This document shows positions 27,128 through 36,818 of a stretch of 64,000 nucleotides of DNA, one piece after another (position 1 is the first letter of the stretch; the number at the start of each line of letters is the position of its first letter). Where the stretch lies: assembly GCF_000337535.1 (NCBI RefSeq), contig NZ_AOIP01000032.1:1-64000 (forward strand), read 5' to 3'. This stretch comes from Natrialba aegyptia DSM 13077 (GTDB lineage Archaea > Halobacteriota > Halobacteria > Halobacteriales > Natrialbaceae). A program made the position numbers and the translations under genes. The notes under the pieces are model-generated. The model ran no database searches, was not told the DNA's origin, and saw only the letters and a program-made list of their open reading frames with translations.

Positions 27128-27454
27128 TCACGACCAGCGGTCGGAGACGCGACGGGCCAGCGGTCCCGTCTCGGCGTCAATCTGTCGGTGAAACAGGTAC
27201 TGGGCGAACGCCGGGAACGCCCCGAAGATACCGATGAGTCCGAGTACCGTCATCTGGGAGACGGCATTCGTGGCGATCGCAACCAGTCCGCCCACGCCGA
27301 GTAACACCAAGAGGAGGACGGAACCGAGATATATGCGCGACCGGACAGGGGCCGCCGCCTTCTCGTCCGCATCGTACAGGAAGAACTCGTAAAGACAGAG
27401 GGTCCCCGCGAGCACGACAATGAACGAGAGGACGGCGGCGAACGGAGCGAGCAT
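27128..27454 (-). CDS. small membrane protein, three helices
   Basis: 108 residues with hydrophobic stretches at about 3-24, 43-64 and 70-90 and a charged C-terminus. No family recognised. A TATA-like tataaaata near 27477-27486 is the right distance for a leaderless start at 27454. It stands between the AbrB-PhoU gene (convergent) and an empty stretch. Confidence 0.6.
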   Translation of the reverse strand: MLAPFAAVLSFIVVLAGTLCLYEFFLYDADEKAAAPVRSRIYLGSVLLLVLLGVGGLVAIATNAVSQMTVLGLIGIFGAFPAFAQYLFHRQIDAETGPLARRVSDRWS

Positions 27455-27760
27455 ACGTACTAGTTAGCAAGGCGCTACTATAAAATAACCGACCCCACCG
27501 ATCCCTTCGGTAGTGACCGGTGCGGGTGTCGGCGTGAGAGAGGCACCCTGAAAACAAATCGTCGGCGTAGCGAGAGCGGACGGGTGCGACGAGTCACCGC
27601 GTATTGGTCCTGCTGTCCCGTCTGCAACCGGTCGCAGTTCTCAGCAGTTGATTCGTTCGTGGCTGCCGACAGGGATCCGACAGGGCCACAGAATAGGCGT
27701 CGGATTCGGCCACTGCTGGAGCTACGGAACCAGCGTCGAAGAGGATCGAGTCGGCGTCGA
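27455..27760. other. intergenic stretch with no recognised element
   Basis: About 306 bases between two minus-strand genes. Apart from the promoter-like AT run near 27477-27486 I see no frame with convincing composition, no hairpin and no RNA fold. Confidence 0.5.
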
Positions 27761-28135
27761 TCAGTTATCGAGCAACACGGCGTTGACCTGGCCGGTCTGG
27801 CCGGGCCGGGACGTGACGCGGGCCTCACCCTCGGAGGTCGCGATAACGGCACCCTTCGTGATGATGTTTCGGCGGACGTAGTTCGGGTTCGCGTCGTTCT
27901 CGACGACGTCCTCGATGTCCGCGGCGACCGTCTCGTCGCCGGTATTGACGCTTGCAACGTCCGTCGCGAGTGCACGCGTCTTCGTGTCGTTACCGCGGAC
28001 ATCGACGGTCCGGAAGCGCGGTTCGCCGACCTGCGTCTCCGTCGGCAGTCGGCCGAGTTCGTCCTTTCGGCGCTTGCGAACGTTCTTCAGTCGACCGCCG
28101 GTTCGCTTTCGCGTAGAGCGTCCCTGATCTTGCAT
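27761..28135 (-). CDS. rps8e: 30S ribosomal protein S8e
   Basis: 124 residues from the ATG at 28133-28135 (MQDQGRSTRKRTGGRL). Recognisable S8e features: basic N-terminus with RSTRKRTGGRLKNVRKRRK, the NDTKTRALATD core and the C-terminal NYVRRNIITKGAVIAT block. It binds 16S rRNA in the small subunit. A seven-codon extension upstream is not family-like. It stands alone here. Confidence 0.97.
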   Translation of the reverse strand: MQDQGRSTRKRTGGRLKNVRKRRKDELGRLPTETQVGEPRFRTVDVRGNDTKTRALATDVASVNTGDETVAADIEDVVENDANPNYVRRNIITKGAVIATSEGEARVTSRPGQTGQVNAVLLDN

Positions 28136-28201
28136 ACGCGGGAACAATCCCGGCAAATACTTGAATGCACGCTTTCGTACCGGCGAGACTGGTACTGAGT
28201 C

Positions 28202-29593
28202 TCAGTCGTCGGCGACCAGACAGTACGCGTGCCCCGGTTCCTCGAGCGTCGTCTCCTCGTCATCGTCGTAGTAATTCGAAATCACGCCGCGCTCGGCGTA
28301 GTAGATCCGCCCGTCGACGGGAACTGGAGCGCTGGTGACCCGCCCGCGGTTTTCGACGCGCCAGCGACGGTCTCCGGTCTCCTTGTCCAGTGCGTACAGG
28401 TGCGAATCGTACGAGCCGGCGAGCACCGTTTCGGCCGTGACCGTCAGCGCCCCGATGACGCGCCCGTTGACGTCCGTCGACCACAGTTCCTCGCCGGATT
28501 TGGCATCGAGCGCGTAGACGTAGTTGTCGTCGCTTCCCATGTAGACGATATCTTCTTCGACATCGACCGCCGGATTCGACATCACCGACGCTCCCGTCTC
28601 GAACACCCACTCCTCCTCGCCGTCCGCCAGATCGAGACAGTAGAAGTTGTTGTCCCAACTGCCAACGTAGCCGTAGCCGTCGTGGGCCGCGACGGTCCCC
28701 TTGATCTGGGCACCCTTCCGAAACGCACCATCCGCGGCTTCTTCGCCGTCCGCGTCGGCCTGGTATTGCCAACTGAACTCGAGTTCGGGAAACTCCCAGC
28801 AGTAGACGGCACCGTCGTTCGAGCCGGCGAGTATCCGTCCGGCGTCGAGGTCGATCGTCGGCGAGGGATGGGCCTGCCCCCAAATGCGGTCGTCGCTCCA
28901 GGTTGGGTCGCCAGTGTTCGGGTCGATCGCCCAGAGCGCACCGCTCGAGGGCGGGGCGAATTCGGAGATGACGTACAGCGTGCCGTCGTGGTAGGCCGGG
29001 CTCGAGCCGATCGCGAGCGCGCCGTCGAGTTCGGCGGAGCGGGTGCGCCAGACGGTGTCGCCGCTGTCGGTGTCGAGCGCGTAGAGGTCGCCGTCGTAGC
29101 CGCCGATGTAGGCGGTATCACCGACGATGGCGGGGGAGCCGTGGAAGCCGAGTTCGGTCGCGCCGGTTTGAGTCGTCCAGCGGAGTTCGCCCGCGGGCGT
29201 GTAGGCGTGAACGCGGCCGGTGTCGCCGGCGAACAGGATCGTCTCGCCGTCGGGCGTCGGGAGGGGGCTAGATTTGGCTGCGGTGTGGCCGACGTAGTTG
29301 ATCGGGAAGGTCCAGTCGACGTGTACGGCGTCGGGGACGACCTCGTCGGGGTAGTAGCCGAGTCGCCGCAGGTCGTTCTGGAACAGGGAGACGTCTTCGG
29401 AGCCGTCGACGAGGCCGCCGAGCGTGTTCGGCAGGTCGACGCAGCCGGCGAGGCCCGTCGCCGCGGCGGTTGCAGTCGCGGTCGCGCCGAGAAAACGGCG
29501 TCGCGACGCGTTCGCCTCGCCGTCGGCAGGGGAGGTTCGAGAGCGAGGGCGGGTTCGGGATCGACGAGATCGAGGTCGGTGTGGCGGTTCCAT
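28202..29593 (-). CDS. Tat-exported PQQ-type beta-propeller lipoprotein
   Basis: 463 residues from the ATG at 29591-29593. Signal: SRRRFLGATATATAAATGLAGC, a twin-arginine motif running into a lipobox. The mature part has repeated blades with motifs LYALDTDSGDTVW, FYCLDLADGEEEW, VYALDAKSGEELW and LYALDKETGDRRW, the WD/PQQ-like repeat of BamB and quinoprotein propellers. No catalytic alcohol-dehydrogenase residues can be assigned, so a binding or scaffold role is as likely as an enzyme. Located on the outer face of the membrane. A TATA-like box at 29613-29627 fits the start. Confidence 0.85.
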   Translation of the reverse strand: MEPPHRPRSRRSRTRPRSRTSPADGEANASRRRFLGATATATAAATGLAGCVDLPNTLGGLVDGSEDVSLFQNDLRRLGYYPDEVVPDAVHVDWTFPINYVGHTAAKSSPLPTPDGETILFAGDTGRVHAYTPAGELRWTTQTGATELGFHGSPAIVGDTAYIGGYDGDLYALDTDSGDTVWRTRSAELDGALAIGSSPAYHDGTLYVISEFAPPSSGALWAIDPNTGDPTWSDDRIWGQAHPSPTIDLDAGRILAGSNDGAVYCWEFPELEFSWQYQADADGEEAADGAFRKGAQIKGTVAAHDGYGYVGSWDNNFYCLDLADGEEEWVFETGASVMSNPAVDVEEDIVYMGSDDNYVYALDAKSGEELWSTDVNGRVIGALTVTAETVLAGSYDSHLYALDKETGDRRWRVENRGRVTSAPVPVDGRIYYAERGVISNYYDDDEETTLEEPGHAYCLVADD

Positions 29594-29802
29594 AGCGGGC
29601 TCTAGCAACAGCCACGGTCGAGACCGGCTAAATACCGGCGATTTATTGTGCGAGTCGACCGGTGAGTGGTGCCGGGGAGAAAGCAGCGGCGAGGTGACTC
29701 CAGGGAGCGGTTTGCATGCTGGGATCGTTTCTTCGCCTGAGTCTTCACTAAACTACCGACCCAGGCACTGGAGAAAAACGTTTAGAAACGACTGCGAATG
29801 AA

Positions 29803-30606
29803 TTATTTACCGAATTGTATCAACTCTTGGTTGAGTTTCTCCTTTTCCTCGTAGAAGAGTGCATGGCCACTCTCCTCAAAGCGAACGAGTTCCGTGTTTG
29901 CAATTCCATCGTGGAGTTTCTCCGCCGTCAGCTCGAACGGACAAGCCTGATCGTGAACGCCATGACAGATGAGCGTCGGAACAGAGATGTCCGTGAGGTC
30001 AGCACGCAGATCCATGTCACCGACCGCTTCGATGGAATCGGCCATGGCTTGCGGCGATGATTCCATGCTCATACTCTGGAACCACTCTTTCAGCGCAGGA
30101 CTCGGTGCAGAATGAAACATGGAATCGGTGAAGTCACTACTTACCGTTGGTCGGTCGCGGTAGCATCCCTCAGCGAGGTCCGTGAACGCAGCTTTATCGA
30201 TGCCTTCCGGGAAGTCGGGCTTTTCGGCCAGGAGAGGGCTCGCAGCACCAAGCAAAACAAGTTTTCGTATATATTCTTCGTTATGTCGGTGCATATACCG
30301 GGTTACCACCCCGCCGCCCATTGAAAAACCCACAAGTATTACGTCATCGACATCGAGTTCATCGAGAACCGTCTTGAGATCGTCGGCGAACGTATCGAAG
30401 TCGTATTCACTCCACGGTTTACTAGATCGTCCGTAGCCACGGAGATCGATACCGATACACCGGATGTCCTCCCTCGGGAGTTGGATGAACTGGTATTCGA
30501 ACATTCTGTGGTTCAGTGGCCATCCGTGGACAAACACGAACGGAGTACCAGATCCCCAGTCTTGGACGAACAGTTCTACCTCCTCTTCAACTTCTATTCG
30601 GGTCAT
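29803..30606 (-). CDS. alpha/beta hydrolase, non-heme haloperoxidase/esterase-like
   Basis: 267 residues from the ATG at 30604-30606. Oxyanion-hole motif VHGWPLNHRMFEYQF, nucleophile elbow GFSMGGG (Ser about 95), late Asp in CHGVHDQACP and catalytic His in EESGHALFYEE. The HGWPL opening and overall size are those of the cofactor-free haloperoxidase/aryl esterase branch. Base composition is visibly lower in GC than the neighbours, and codon use includes many A/T-ending codons, which suggests acquisition. Substrate unknown. Confidence 0.85.
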   Translation of the reverse strand: MTRIEVEEEVELFVQDWGSGTPFVFVHGWPLNHRMFEYQFIQLPREDIRCIGIDLRGYGRSSKPWSEYDFDTFADDLKTVLDELDVDDVILVGFSMGGGVVTRYMHRHNEEYIRKLVLLGAASPLLAEKPDFPEGIDKAAFTDLAEGCYRDRPTVSSDFTDSMFHSAPSPALKEWFQSMSMESSPQAMADSIEAVGDMDLRADLTDISVPTLICHGVHDQACPFELTAEKLHDGIANTELVRFEESGHALFYEEKEKLNQELIQFGK

Positions 30607-31012
30607 AATGACCAAAGCCAGGGTCAACATGGGTGTCTATAGCTGTTTCGTCCATATCTCCGACTAACAGCGGGTATCTCTATTTTACCATAGCAAGTCG
30701 TTAGTTCTCAGAGTCGCTATGAGACGTTCAACATCCATTTTAAGCGCTTCTGTGAGAGTGGGCGACGAGAGCGCGGTGGCAGTCCGAAGAAATCGTTTAC
30801 TGCGCTCGCAAACACCGTATTGAATCGTGATCGAATCAGCCGATAGCATGGCGTTAGGAGTGACGTCTGACAGTTCAGTTCTCTAATCATCATAGAATCG
30901 CTCTGTGATCCGCTCTACGTCCGGCCTAGCACTATTCAACACGGCAGAAGCTATCGCGACCACTATGCGGTATTCGCTTCACGGGAACGAAGAGCACGCG
31001 GTCTGTATTCAC
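30607..31012. other. lower-GC intergenic stretch
   Basis: 406 bases between two minus-strand genes. Composition follows the atypical hydrolase gene. A frame ending at 31020 reads plausibly for about 30 residues but lacks a start. No inverted terminal repeats or transposase motif are visible; it may be the eroded edge of an insertion. Confidence 0.4.
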
Positions 31013-32359
31013 CTATGGCTTGAACACGCGCCAGACGACGCGGGGGCGCAGTAGTGCGGTCGGTGGTTTCTCCATCATTTGCACGCTGAAGAAGAGTTCC
31101 CAGAGTTCGCCGTCGGTGTGGGCCTTCCGAAGAAAGCGAGATAGATACCAGTTCAGGAAATCCGTTCCGCGCGGTTTCGGCCCCTCGGTTTGGGGGAACT
31201 GGTGGTCGCTACCGACCGCCAAGTTCCACGCCAGATCCACCGTCTCCTCGATTCGGTCGAAAAATCGAGGCGCGAGATTCGTGTGACTATCCGCCGCGAG
31301 CGCGTGTTGGAGCTGGGCGGCTTCGAAGGCCGCAACCGACATGCCCTGGCCGTAGATGGGATTAAAGCTGGCGACCCCATCGCCGATAACGATCAGTCCC
31401 TCCGGGAATCGGTCAAGGTCCTCGTATCGGCGGCGAAGGTTGGACGGAAACGGGTAGTGTGCGATATCGTCGGTTCGCCACGGCTGGTCGTCGAGCATCC
31501 GCTTCAGGTCGGGAACGGGAAGACTGGCTGCAAAGTTTGCAAAGCCCGCCGGATCGGTCGGGGGAGCATCACCGTGCATCCCCCACAACGTCATCACCCA
31601 TCGTCCGCCTTCGACGGGGACGAACGTGCCGCCGCGAGGGCGCTGCGGTGAGGGTGTCACGATGATACCGCGGCGGTCGGTAGCAGGACGCTCGACAGTG
31701 GTGCTGCTGTAGGCCACGTCGATACGAACCTCGTCAATGGACGGCCGAGTGTACCCGTGCTCGTCCAACCACCGCGGGGTCCGGCTCGTACGGCCGGTGG
31801 CATCAACGGTCAGGTCGGTAGTAATCGCCGTCGTCTCCCCGCCTTCATCCTGCACCAGAATGCCCGTTACGCTCGTTGCTGCATCCGTAACGAGGTAGTC
31901 AGTGAACTGGCTGTTCGAGCGGAAGTGAACGCCCTCAAGCGCAGCGACCTGCTCGCGTACTACCTGCTCGTACAGTGGCCGGGTCGCACCGTACACGGTG
32001 CAGCGCCGGGGACCGTTTGCGAGAAAATCACCTTCCATGTAGAATTTTACGTCACGCGCGGCATCGTGTGACACGCCGCCAGCCGAGAGCAGTTCCTCGC
32101 CGAAGCCCGGAAACAGGTCCTCCAGCGTGGCCCGTCCTCCTTCAAGAAGGACATGGATGTGTTGGGATTGGGGAACCCCGCGACGGGCAACTGGCTCGTC
32201 GGCCAGCGAATCTCGCTCGACGATCGTGACTTCGGTGAACCCGTCGGCGAGAACTCGAGCCGCGCACAGACCGGCCATTCCGGCCCCGATAACTACGGCA
32301 TGATCACCACCCTCGAAACTCCGAGTCGGATCGTACCGGGAAACGGTTTCGAGAGTCAT
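31013..32359 (-). CDS. FAD-dependent monooxygenase/oxidoreductase
   Basis: 448 residues. An N-terminal dinucleotide fold AVVIGAGMAGLCAARVLAD (about 21-39), acidic VERD at the end of strand 2, the VDATGRTSRTPRW mid-motif, and the second FAD motif GDGVASFNPIYGQGMSVAAF near 320. This is the PHBH/aromatic hydroxylase-like fold, also used by geranylgeranyl-reductase-type enzymes. Substrate unknown. Located next to the low-GC hydrolase but with more usual composition. ATG at 32357-32359. Confidence 0.85.
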   Translation of the reverse strand: MTLETVSRYDPTRSFEGGDHAVVIGAGMAGLCAARVLADGFTEVTIVERDSLADEPVARRGVPQSQHIHVLLEGGRATLEDLFPGFGEELLSAGGVSHDAARDVKFYMEGDFLANGPRRCTVYGATRPLYEQVVREQVAALEGVHFRSNSQFTDYLVTDAATSVTGILVQDEGGETTAITTDLTVDATGRTSRTPRWLDEHGYTRPSIDEVRIDVAYSSTTVERPATDRRGIIVTPSPQRPRGGTFVPVEGGRWVMTLWGMHGDAPPTDPAGFANFAASLPVPDLKRMLDDQPWRTDDIAHYPFPSNLRRRYEDLDRFPEGLIVIGDGVASFNPIYGQGMSVAAFEAAQLQHALAADSHTNLAPRFFDRIEETVDLAWNLAVGSDHQFPQTEGPKPRGTDFLNWYLSRFLRKAHTDGELWELFFSVQMMEKPPTALLRPRVVWRVFKP

Positions 32360-32595
32360 CGTGGCTCCCCCTCGGTACGTAGTTCTCGGAGTAGTATGTT
32401 AAATGTTACCACATCACTCGCCATTGATGCGTAGACTACTGCTGAACGCAGACGACTATCCCGGACAATCCGCCGAAAACAGTCGGAACCGCACACAGTG
32501 TCCACCAGTACAGTTGAACAGATACTGATCGGACAGCACTCCTGTCCAACCGTTTCGAACGGAAGAATTCGCCTTCCAAACGCCGGTGCTCGTCG

Positions 32596-34845
32596 CTACT
32601 CCTGTTGTGCGTCGACGACCGCGACGCTCGCCAGATTCACGATGTCCTTGACCTCGTCGCCGCGCTGGAGGACGTGCACCGGACGGTCCATGCCGACCAG
32701 CATCGGACCGATGGCGTCCGCGCCGCCGAGACGCTGGAGGAGTTTGTAGCCGATGTTCCCCGATTCGAGGTTCGGGAAGACGAGCACGTTCGCCGGCTCC
32801 TCGAGTTCGGAGAAGCCGTAGGTGCCCTCGAGAATGTCGTCGACGACGGCGGTATCCGCCTGCATCTCGCCGTCGACGGGGAAGTCGACCTCGGGATCGT
32901 CCTGCAGCATCGTCGCGGCGCGACGCGGTTTGCGCGTGCCGTCGTTGTCGACGCTGCCGAAGTTCGAGTACGACAGCAGTGCGGCGCGCGGTTCGACGTT
33001 GAACCGGCGAGCGAGTTTGCCGGTCTGTTTGGTGACCTCCGCGAGGACCTCCTCGTCGGGAGCCTGATTGACCGTCGCGTCGGCAACGAAGACGACGCGA
33101 TTCTTGAAGGTGAGCATGTAGACCCCGGCGGCGTAGTCGACATCGTCCGCGGTGCCGATCACCTGCAGCGGCGGCCGCAGCGCCGAGGGGTAGTGATGGG
33201 AGAGACCCGTCAAGAGTGCGTCAGCGTCGCCCTGTTCGACCATCACGCTGCCGAAGTAGTTCGAATCGCCCTCGATGAGTTCGCCGGCTTCCGTTCGCGT
33301 GATACCCTTGCGTGCGCGGAGTTCGTGCAGGCGGTCGGCGTACGCCTCGTAGTCGCCGACCGAGGGATCCGCGACCTGCGGCGTGAACTCGAGGCCGAGG
33401 CTCGATGCGGTCTGGCGGATCTCTGACTCGTCGCCGATGAGAATCGGTGCGGCGATGCCTTGCTCCTGAATCTGGTAGGCCGCCCGGATCATCTTCTCGT
33501 TTTCGCCCTCGGCGAGCGCGACCGTCTTGGGGTCGCTCTTTGCCTTGTTGAGGACGACGCGCATCATCTCCCGGGACTTGCCGAGGCGGGCCTCGAGTTC
33601 TTCCTCGTAGGCGTCGAGGTCGAAGTCAGTGCGGGCAGCGCCGGACTCGATCGCGGCCTCGGCGACCGTCGGGGCGACCTGGAAGAGCACGCGCGGGTCG
33701 ACGGGCTTCGGAATGATGTAGTCGGGGCCGTACTGGAGCGGTTCGTCGCCGTAGGCTTTGACGACGGCGTCGGGAACGTCCTGGCGGGCGAGGTCGGCGA
33801 GCGCCTCGGCGCAGGCGACTTTCATCTCTTCGTTGATCTCCGTCGCGCGCACGTCGAGTGCGCCCCGGAAGATGAAGGGGAACCCGAGGACGTTGTTGAC
33901 CTGATTCGGGTAGTCAGAGCGGCCGGTCGCCATGATGACGTCGTCGTCGCGGGCGGCCTTTGCCTCCTCGTAGCCGATTTCGGGATCTGGGTTGGCCATC
34001 GCGAAAATGACCGGGTTGCTGGCCATCGACCGGACCATCTCCTGGGAGACGATACCGCCGACCGAGAGGCCGACGAAGACGTCCGCTCCCTCCATCGCGT
34101 CCGCGAGATCGCCGCCGGGAATGTCGCGAGCGAACTGGCGTTTGTACTCGTTGACCTCCTGCGCCCGAGTTTCGGTGATGATACCCGAGGAGTCACACAT
34201 CGTGATGTTCTCGGCGCGACAGCCGAGCGAGACGTAAAACCGGGCCGTCGCGATGGCGCTCGCGCCCGCTCCCGAGAACACGATCTCGAGGTCTTCGAGA
34301 TCCTTACCCGCAATATCCGCCGCATTGAGCAGTGCAGCACCGGAGATGATCGCCGTCCCGTGCTGATCGTCGTGAAACACCGGAATGTCGATCTCCTCGC
34401 GCAGGCGCTCCTCGATCGTGAAACACGACGGTGCCGTGATGTCCTCTAAGTTGATCCCGCCGAAGGTCGGCTCCATCATCTTCACCGCCTCGACGAACTC
34501 GTGTGGGTCCGACTCGTCGAGTTCAATGTCGAAGACGTCGATGTCGGCGAAGCGTTTGAACAGGACGCCCTTGCCTTCCATGACGGGCTTTGAGGCCTGT
34601 GCACCGATATCACCGAGTCCGAGCACGGCAGAGCCGTTCGAGACGACACCGACGAGGTTCCCTTTTGCCGTGTACGTGTACGCTTGGGTCTCGTCGTCGT
34701 CGATCTCTCGGCAGGGCGCAGCAACCCCCGGCGAATACGCGAGCGAGAGGTCTCGCTGCGTGTTCGTCGACTTCGTCGTCGAAATTTCGATCTTCCCCGG
34801 CGGATCAGTCTGGTGGTACTCCAGCGCGTCCTCATCAAGTCCCAT
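32596..34845 (-). CDS. maeB: NADP-type malic enzyme fused to phosphotransacetylase-like domain
   Basis: 750 residues from the ATG at 34843-34845; the extra in-frame codons upstream are ruled out by the TATA-like run near 34866-34875. Residues 1-430 are the malic enzyme: [29 protein letters not shown] and the cofactor loop [15 protein letters not shown]. Residues about 430-750 are the phosphate acetyl/butyryltransferase-like domain typical of MaeB, which usually regulates rather than catalyses. It oxidatively decarboxylates malate to pyruvate, opposing the PEPC present at 4636-7326. It diverges from coaD. Confidence 0.93.
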   Translation of the reverse strand: MGLDEDALEYHQTDPPGKIEISTTKSTNTQRDLSLAYSPGVAAPCREIDDDETQAYTYTAKGNLVGVVSNGSAVLGLGDIGAQASKPVMEGKGVLFKRFADIDVFDIELDESDPHEFVEAVKMMEPTFGGINLEDITAPSCFTIEERLREEIDIPVFHDDQHGTAIISGAALLNAADIAGKDLEDLEIVFSGAGASAIATARFYVSLGCRAENITMCDSSGIITETRAQEVNEYKRQFARDIPGGDLADAMEGADVFVGLSVGGIVSQEMVRSMASNPVIFAMANPDPEIGYEEAKAARDDDVIMATGRSDYPNQVNNVLGFPFIFRGALDVRATEINEEMKVACAEALADLARQDVPDAVVKAYGDEPLQYGPDYIIPKPVDPRVLFQVAPTVAEAAIESGAARTDFDLDAYEEELEARLGKSREMMRVVLNKAKSDPKTVALAEGENEKMIRAAYQIQEQGIAAPILIGDESEIRQTASSLGLEFTPQVADPSVGDYEAYADRLHELRARKGITRTEAGELIEGDSNYFGSVMVEQGDADALLTGLSHHYPSALRPPLQVIGTADDVDYAAGVYMLTFKNRVVFVADATVNQAPDEEVLAEVTKQTGKLARRFNVEPRAALLSYSNFGSVDNDGTRKPRRAATMLQDDPEVDFPVDGEMQADTAVVDDILEGTYGFSELEEPANVLVFPNLESGNIGYKLLQRLGGADAIGPMLVGMDRPVHVLQRGDEVKDIVNLASVAVVDAQQE

Positions 34846-34983
34846 ACCATGGACAGTGTGGGCATTCACTAAAAACAATTCGAAGGCGGATATCGACAAT
34901 CGTCGAATTACGGGTATCGCTCGTCTCGCTCACCCGTTTCCGGATGCGACCGTTTTATACGGGCCGCGCCAGTGAGGTGGGGT

Positions 34984-35451
34984 ATGGACGTCGCGCTTGG
35001 TGGGACGTTCGACCCCGTTCACGACGGCCACCGGCGGCTCTTCGAACGGGCGTTCGAACTCGGAGACGTCACTGTCGGCTTAACCAGCGACGAACTCGCC
35101 CCGAAGACACGACATGTAGAGCGAACGGTCCGGTCGTTCGACGACCGACGGGCCGACCTCGAAACCGAACTCGAAGCGATCGCAACCGAGCACGATCGCT
35201 CGTTCGAAATCCGACGGCTCGAGGAACCGACCGGCATCGCGACTGAACCTCAGTTCGACTACCTGGTCGTCTCGCCGGAGACCAGATCCGGCGGCGAACG
35301 GATCAATGAGATTCGCCGTGAGCGCGGCCACGACCCGCTCGAGGTCGTCGTCGTCCCGCACCTGCGTGCCGACGACGGCGATATCATCTCCAGTACCCGA
35401 ATTGTCCACGGGGAAATCGACGAACACGGCACCGTTCTCGACGGCGACTAG
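34984..35451 (+). CDS. coaD: phosphopantetheine adenylyltransferase, archaeal type
   Basis: 155 residues from the ATG at 34984. Nucleotidyltransferase signatures: GGTFDPVHDGHRRLF with the HxGH motif and the late ISSTRI motif. Archaeal PPAT (COG1019 type) differs from bacterial CoaD but makes dephospho-CoA from 4'-phosphopantetheine and ATP. TATA-like gttttatac at 34951-34959 is set for a near-leaderless start. Divergent from maeB, sharing a 138-base control region. Confidence 0.9.
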   Translation: MDVALGGTFDPVHDGHRRLFERAFELGDVTVGLTSDELAPKTRHVERTVRSFDDRRADLETELEAIATEHDRSFEIRRLEEPTGIATEPQFDYLVVSPETRSGGERINEIRRERGHDPLEVVVVPHLRADDGDIISSTRIVHGEIDEHGTVLDGD

Positions 35452-35653
35452 TCACCGACCGTGTCCGTCGCGGAATCTGCACGGACTGCACTGAACTCGA
35501 ACCGAATCGAGTGAACTCGGCAGTTCTATCGCCAATGGAAATTACAGGGGGCTACTAATACCGTCTTTCCAGCCATGTATCGTAAACTTACGGTCGGTAA
35601 CGGTCGGTGGCGTGGTGGTGTGGACAGGCGTCGGTTCTGATCAATCAATCGCG

Positions 35654-35962
35654 TTACCAGTTGGGCGGTTCGAGACCGGCTGCAGCCAGTCGGTCCTTCC
35701 AGCGGGTCTGGATCGAGAGGCGAGAGACATCCGCCGCGTCGGCAACGGCACCCTGCGTTCGGCCATCCCCGGCGACGAGCGAGCCGGCGTAGATACTCGC
35801 AGCGAGGACGGCCCGTTTCGAGCGGTCTTCCGGCGGTACGTCGCCGAGGAAGAGTTCAGTAGCACAGGAGCGAGCGTCGCTGGAGAGGTCGAGTCGGTCG
35901 GCGATCTGCTCGAGTTCGGTGAGCCAGGTATCGTACTCGATGCGATCGCGGGCGCTGTGCAT
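35654..35962 (-). CDS. TFIIB cyclin-fold-like small protein
   Basis: 102 residues. The stretch TELFLGDVPPEDRSKRAVLAASIYAGSLVAGDGRTQGAVADAAD..., read in parts, matches the second cyclin repeat of TFB (compare the tfb at 57766-58755), ending with a helix-turn-helix-like VSRLSIQTRWKDRL. There is no zinc ribbon and no first repeat, so it cannot act as a full TFB. A regulatory or decoy role is possible. ATG at 35960-35962. Confidence 0.75.
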   Translation of the reverse strand: MHSARDRIEYDTWLTELEQIADRLDLSSDARSCATELFLGDVPPEDRSKRAVLAASIYAGSLVAGDGRTQGAVADAADVSRLSIQTRWKDRLAAAGLEPPNW

Positions 35963-36293
35963 GGGCGAGGTAGCGCACCACCGGAAATAAATCTGCGGAC
36001 GTGAGCGTCGGCGAACAGGGGCGGGGTAGTCGGGACGTGGACCGTCGTAGTCGGTGGGTGACTGGAGTATGTGTAATGGAGAATCAGTGTAGTGGCCCTC
36101 GGAACGGGTCTGTTTCAGATCGTTGTGAATCCCAATAGCGCGCTACTTGCGCCAAGAGCCAGCTACGAACAGGTCGCCGAATCGGCCGTTCTGCCTGGGT
36201 TTCACTAGGAGACAACTACTAAAGCCCGAGAATCGCCAAGTGAGAAACACCGTTGGGTTCCGGTCTCGGTACGGGCTGGACCTGCGTCCCGTC
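35963..36293. other. intergenic stretch with no recognised element
   Basis: 331 bases of somewhat lower GC between divergent small genes. A frame to the next gene stays open from 36147, but its residues before 36294 look random. No hairpin or repeat found by eye. Confidence 0.45.
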
Positions 36294-36467
36294 ATGAAGG
36301 AGCCAACTTGCAAGCTCGTCTGCACCGGCTGTGGTCTCGAGATGCCGTACCGAGACCGATCGTTAGCCGAGCAGGCGGCAGAGCTACACCAACTTCGCGA
36401 TGCCGAGCACGTGACCTTTATCGTTCCACCGGACTGGTCGCCCGAAGAGCCGGTGAAACATCAGTAG
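36294..36467 (+). CDS. small CxxC protein
   Basis: 57 residues from the ATG at 36294: MKEPTCKLVCTGCGLEMPYR, then a helical DRSLAEQAAELHQLRDAEH and FIVPPDWSPEEP. CTGC and downstream histidines (LHQ, EHV) may hold one metal ion. Many short haloarchaeal zinc proteins look like this. No clear promoter; tRNA-Leu follows 66 bases on. Confidence 0.6.
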   Translation: MKEPTCKLVCTGCGLEMPYRDRSLAEQAAELHQLRDAEHVTFIVPPDWSPEEPVKHQ

Positions 36468-36533
36468 TGGGAAGTCACGAGGTGCCGTCCGGACCGACAG
36501 TTACTTACTGGATTCGTGAAAAGCGAAAGGTGC

Positions 36534-36618
36534 GCGCGGGTAGCCAAGCTAGGCCAACGGCGCAGCGCTTAGGACGCTGTCCCGTAGGGGTCCGCCGGTT
36601 CGAATCCGGTCCCGCGCA
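36534..36618 (+). tRNA. tRNA-Leu(TAG)
   Basis: 85 nt. Acceptor gcgcggg (36534-36540) pairs with cccgcgc (36611-36617); discriminator A at 36618. The anticodon stem cagcg/cgctg encloses cttagga, giving anticodon TAG, which reads CUA leucine codons. T arm ccggttcgaatccgg and a long variable arm, as expected for tRNA-Leu. No CCA encoded, no intron. Confidence 0.95.
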
Positions 36619-36650
36619 TTCTCCGCGAACAACATCGTGAGCGGAGACTG

Positions 36651-36721
36651 CGATCAGCGGGTTCGAACCCTGCAAAACGCAGTGAGAGCCCGTCTTGCTC
36701 CGATTCGAATCCGGTCCTGCA
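36651..36721 (+). repeat. tRNA 3'-end-like scars downstream of tRNA-Leu
   Basis: Two T-arm-like words follow the tRNA: gcgggttcgaaccctgc near 36657-36673, and attcgaatccggtcctgca at 36703-36721. The second repeats 14 bases of the tRNA-Leu T arm and 3' stem exactly (36599-36612 versus 36704-36717), about 105 bases apart. tRNA 3' ends are the usual attachment sites of archaeal integrases, so these look like att remnants. No integrase is present in the window. Confidence 0.55.
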
Positions 36722-36818
36722 CTGTCTCATCTATTATACTTTCCCGACTCTGTGTATAAATACGAGATATTTGAGTCGGAATAATGTCGGCAGCCTTTTG
36801 CCACACGCGCGATAAGAC

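Noticed and set aside
28229-29605. 458-codon frame antisense to the propeller lipoprotein
   Set aside because: Val/Gly/Arg-rich shadow; the minus strand has the Tat signal and repeat blades.
30607-31012. Insertion-sequence remnant
   Set aside because: No terminal repeats, no transposase motif in any frame; only composition is suggestive.
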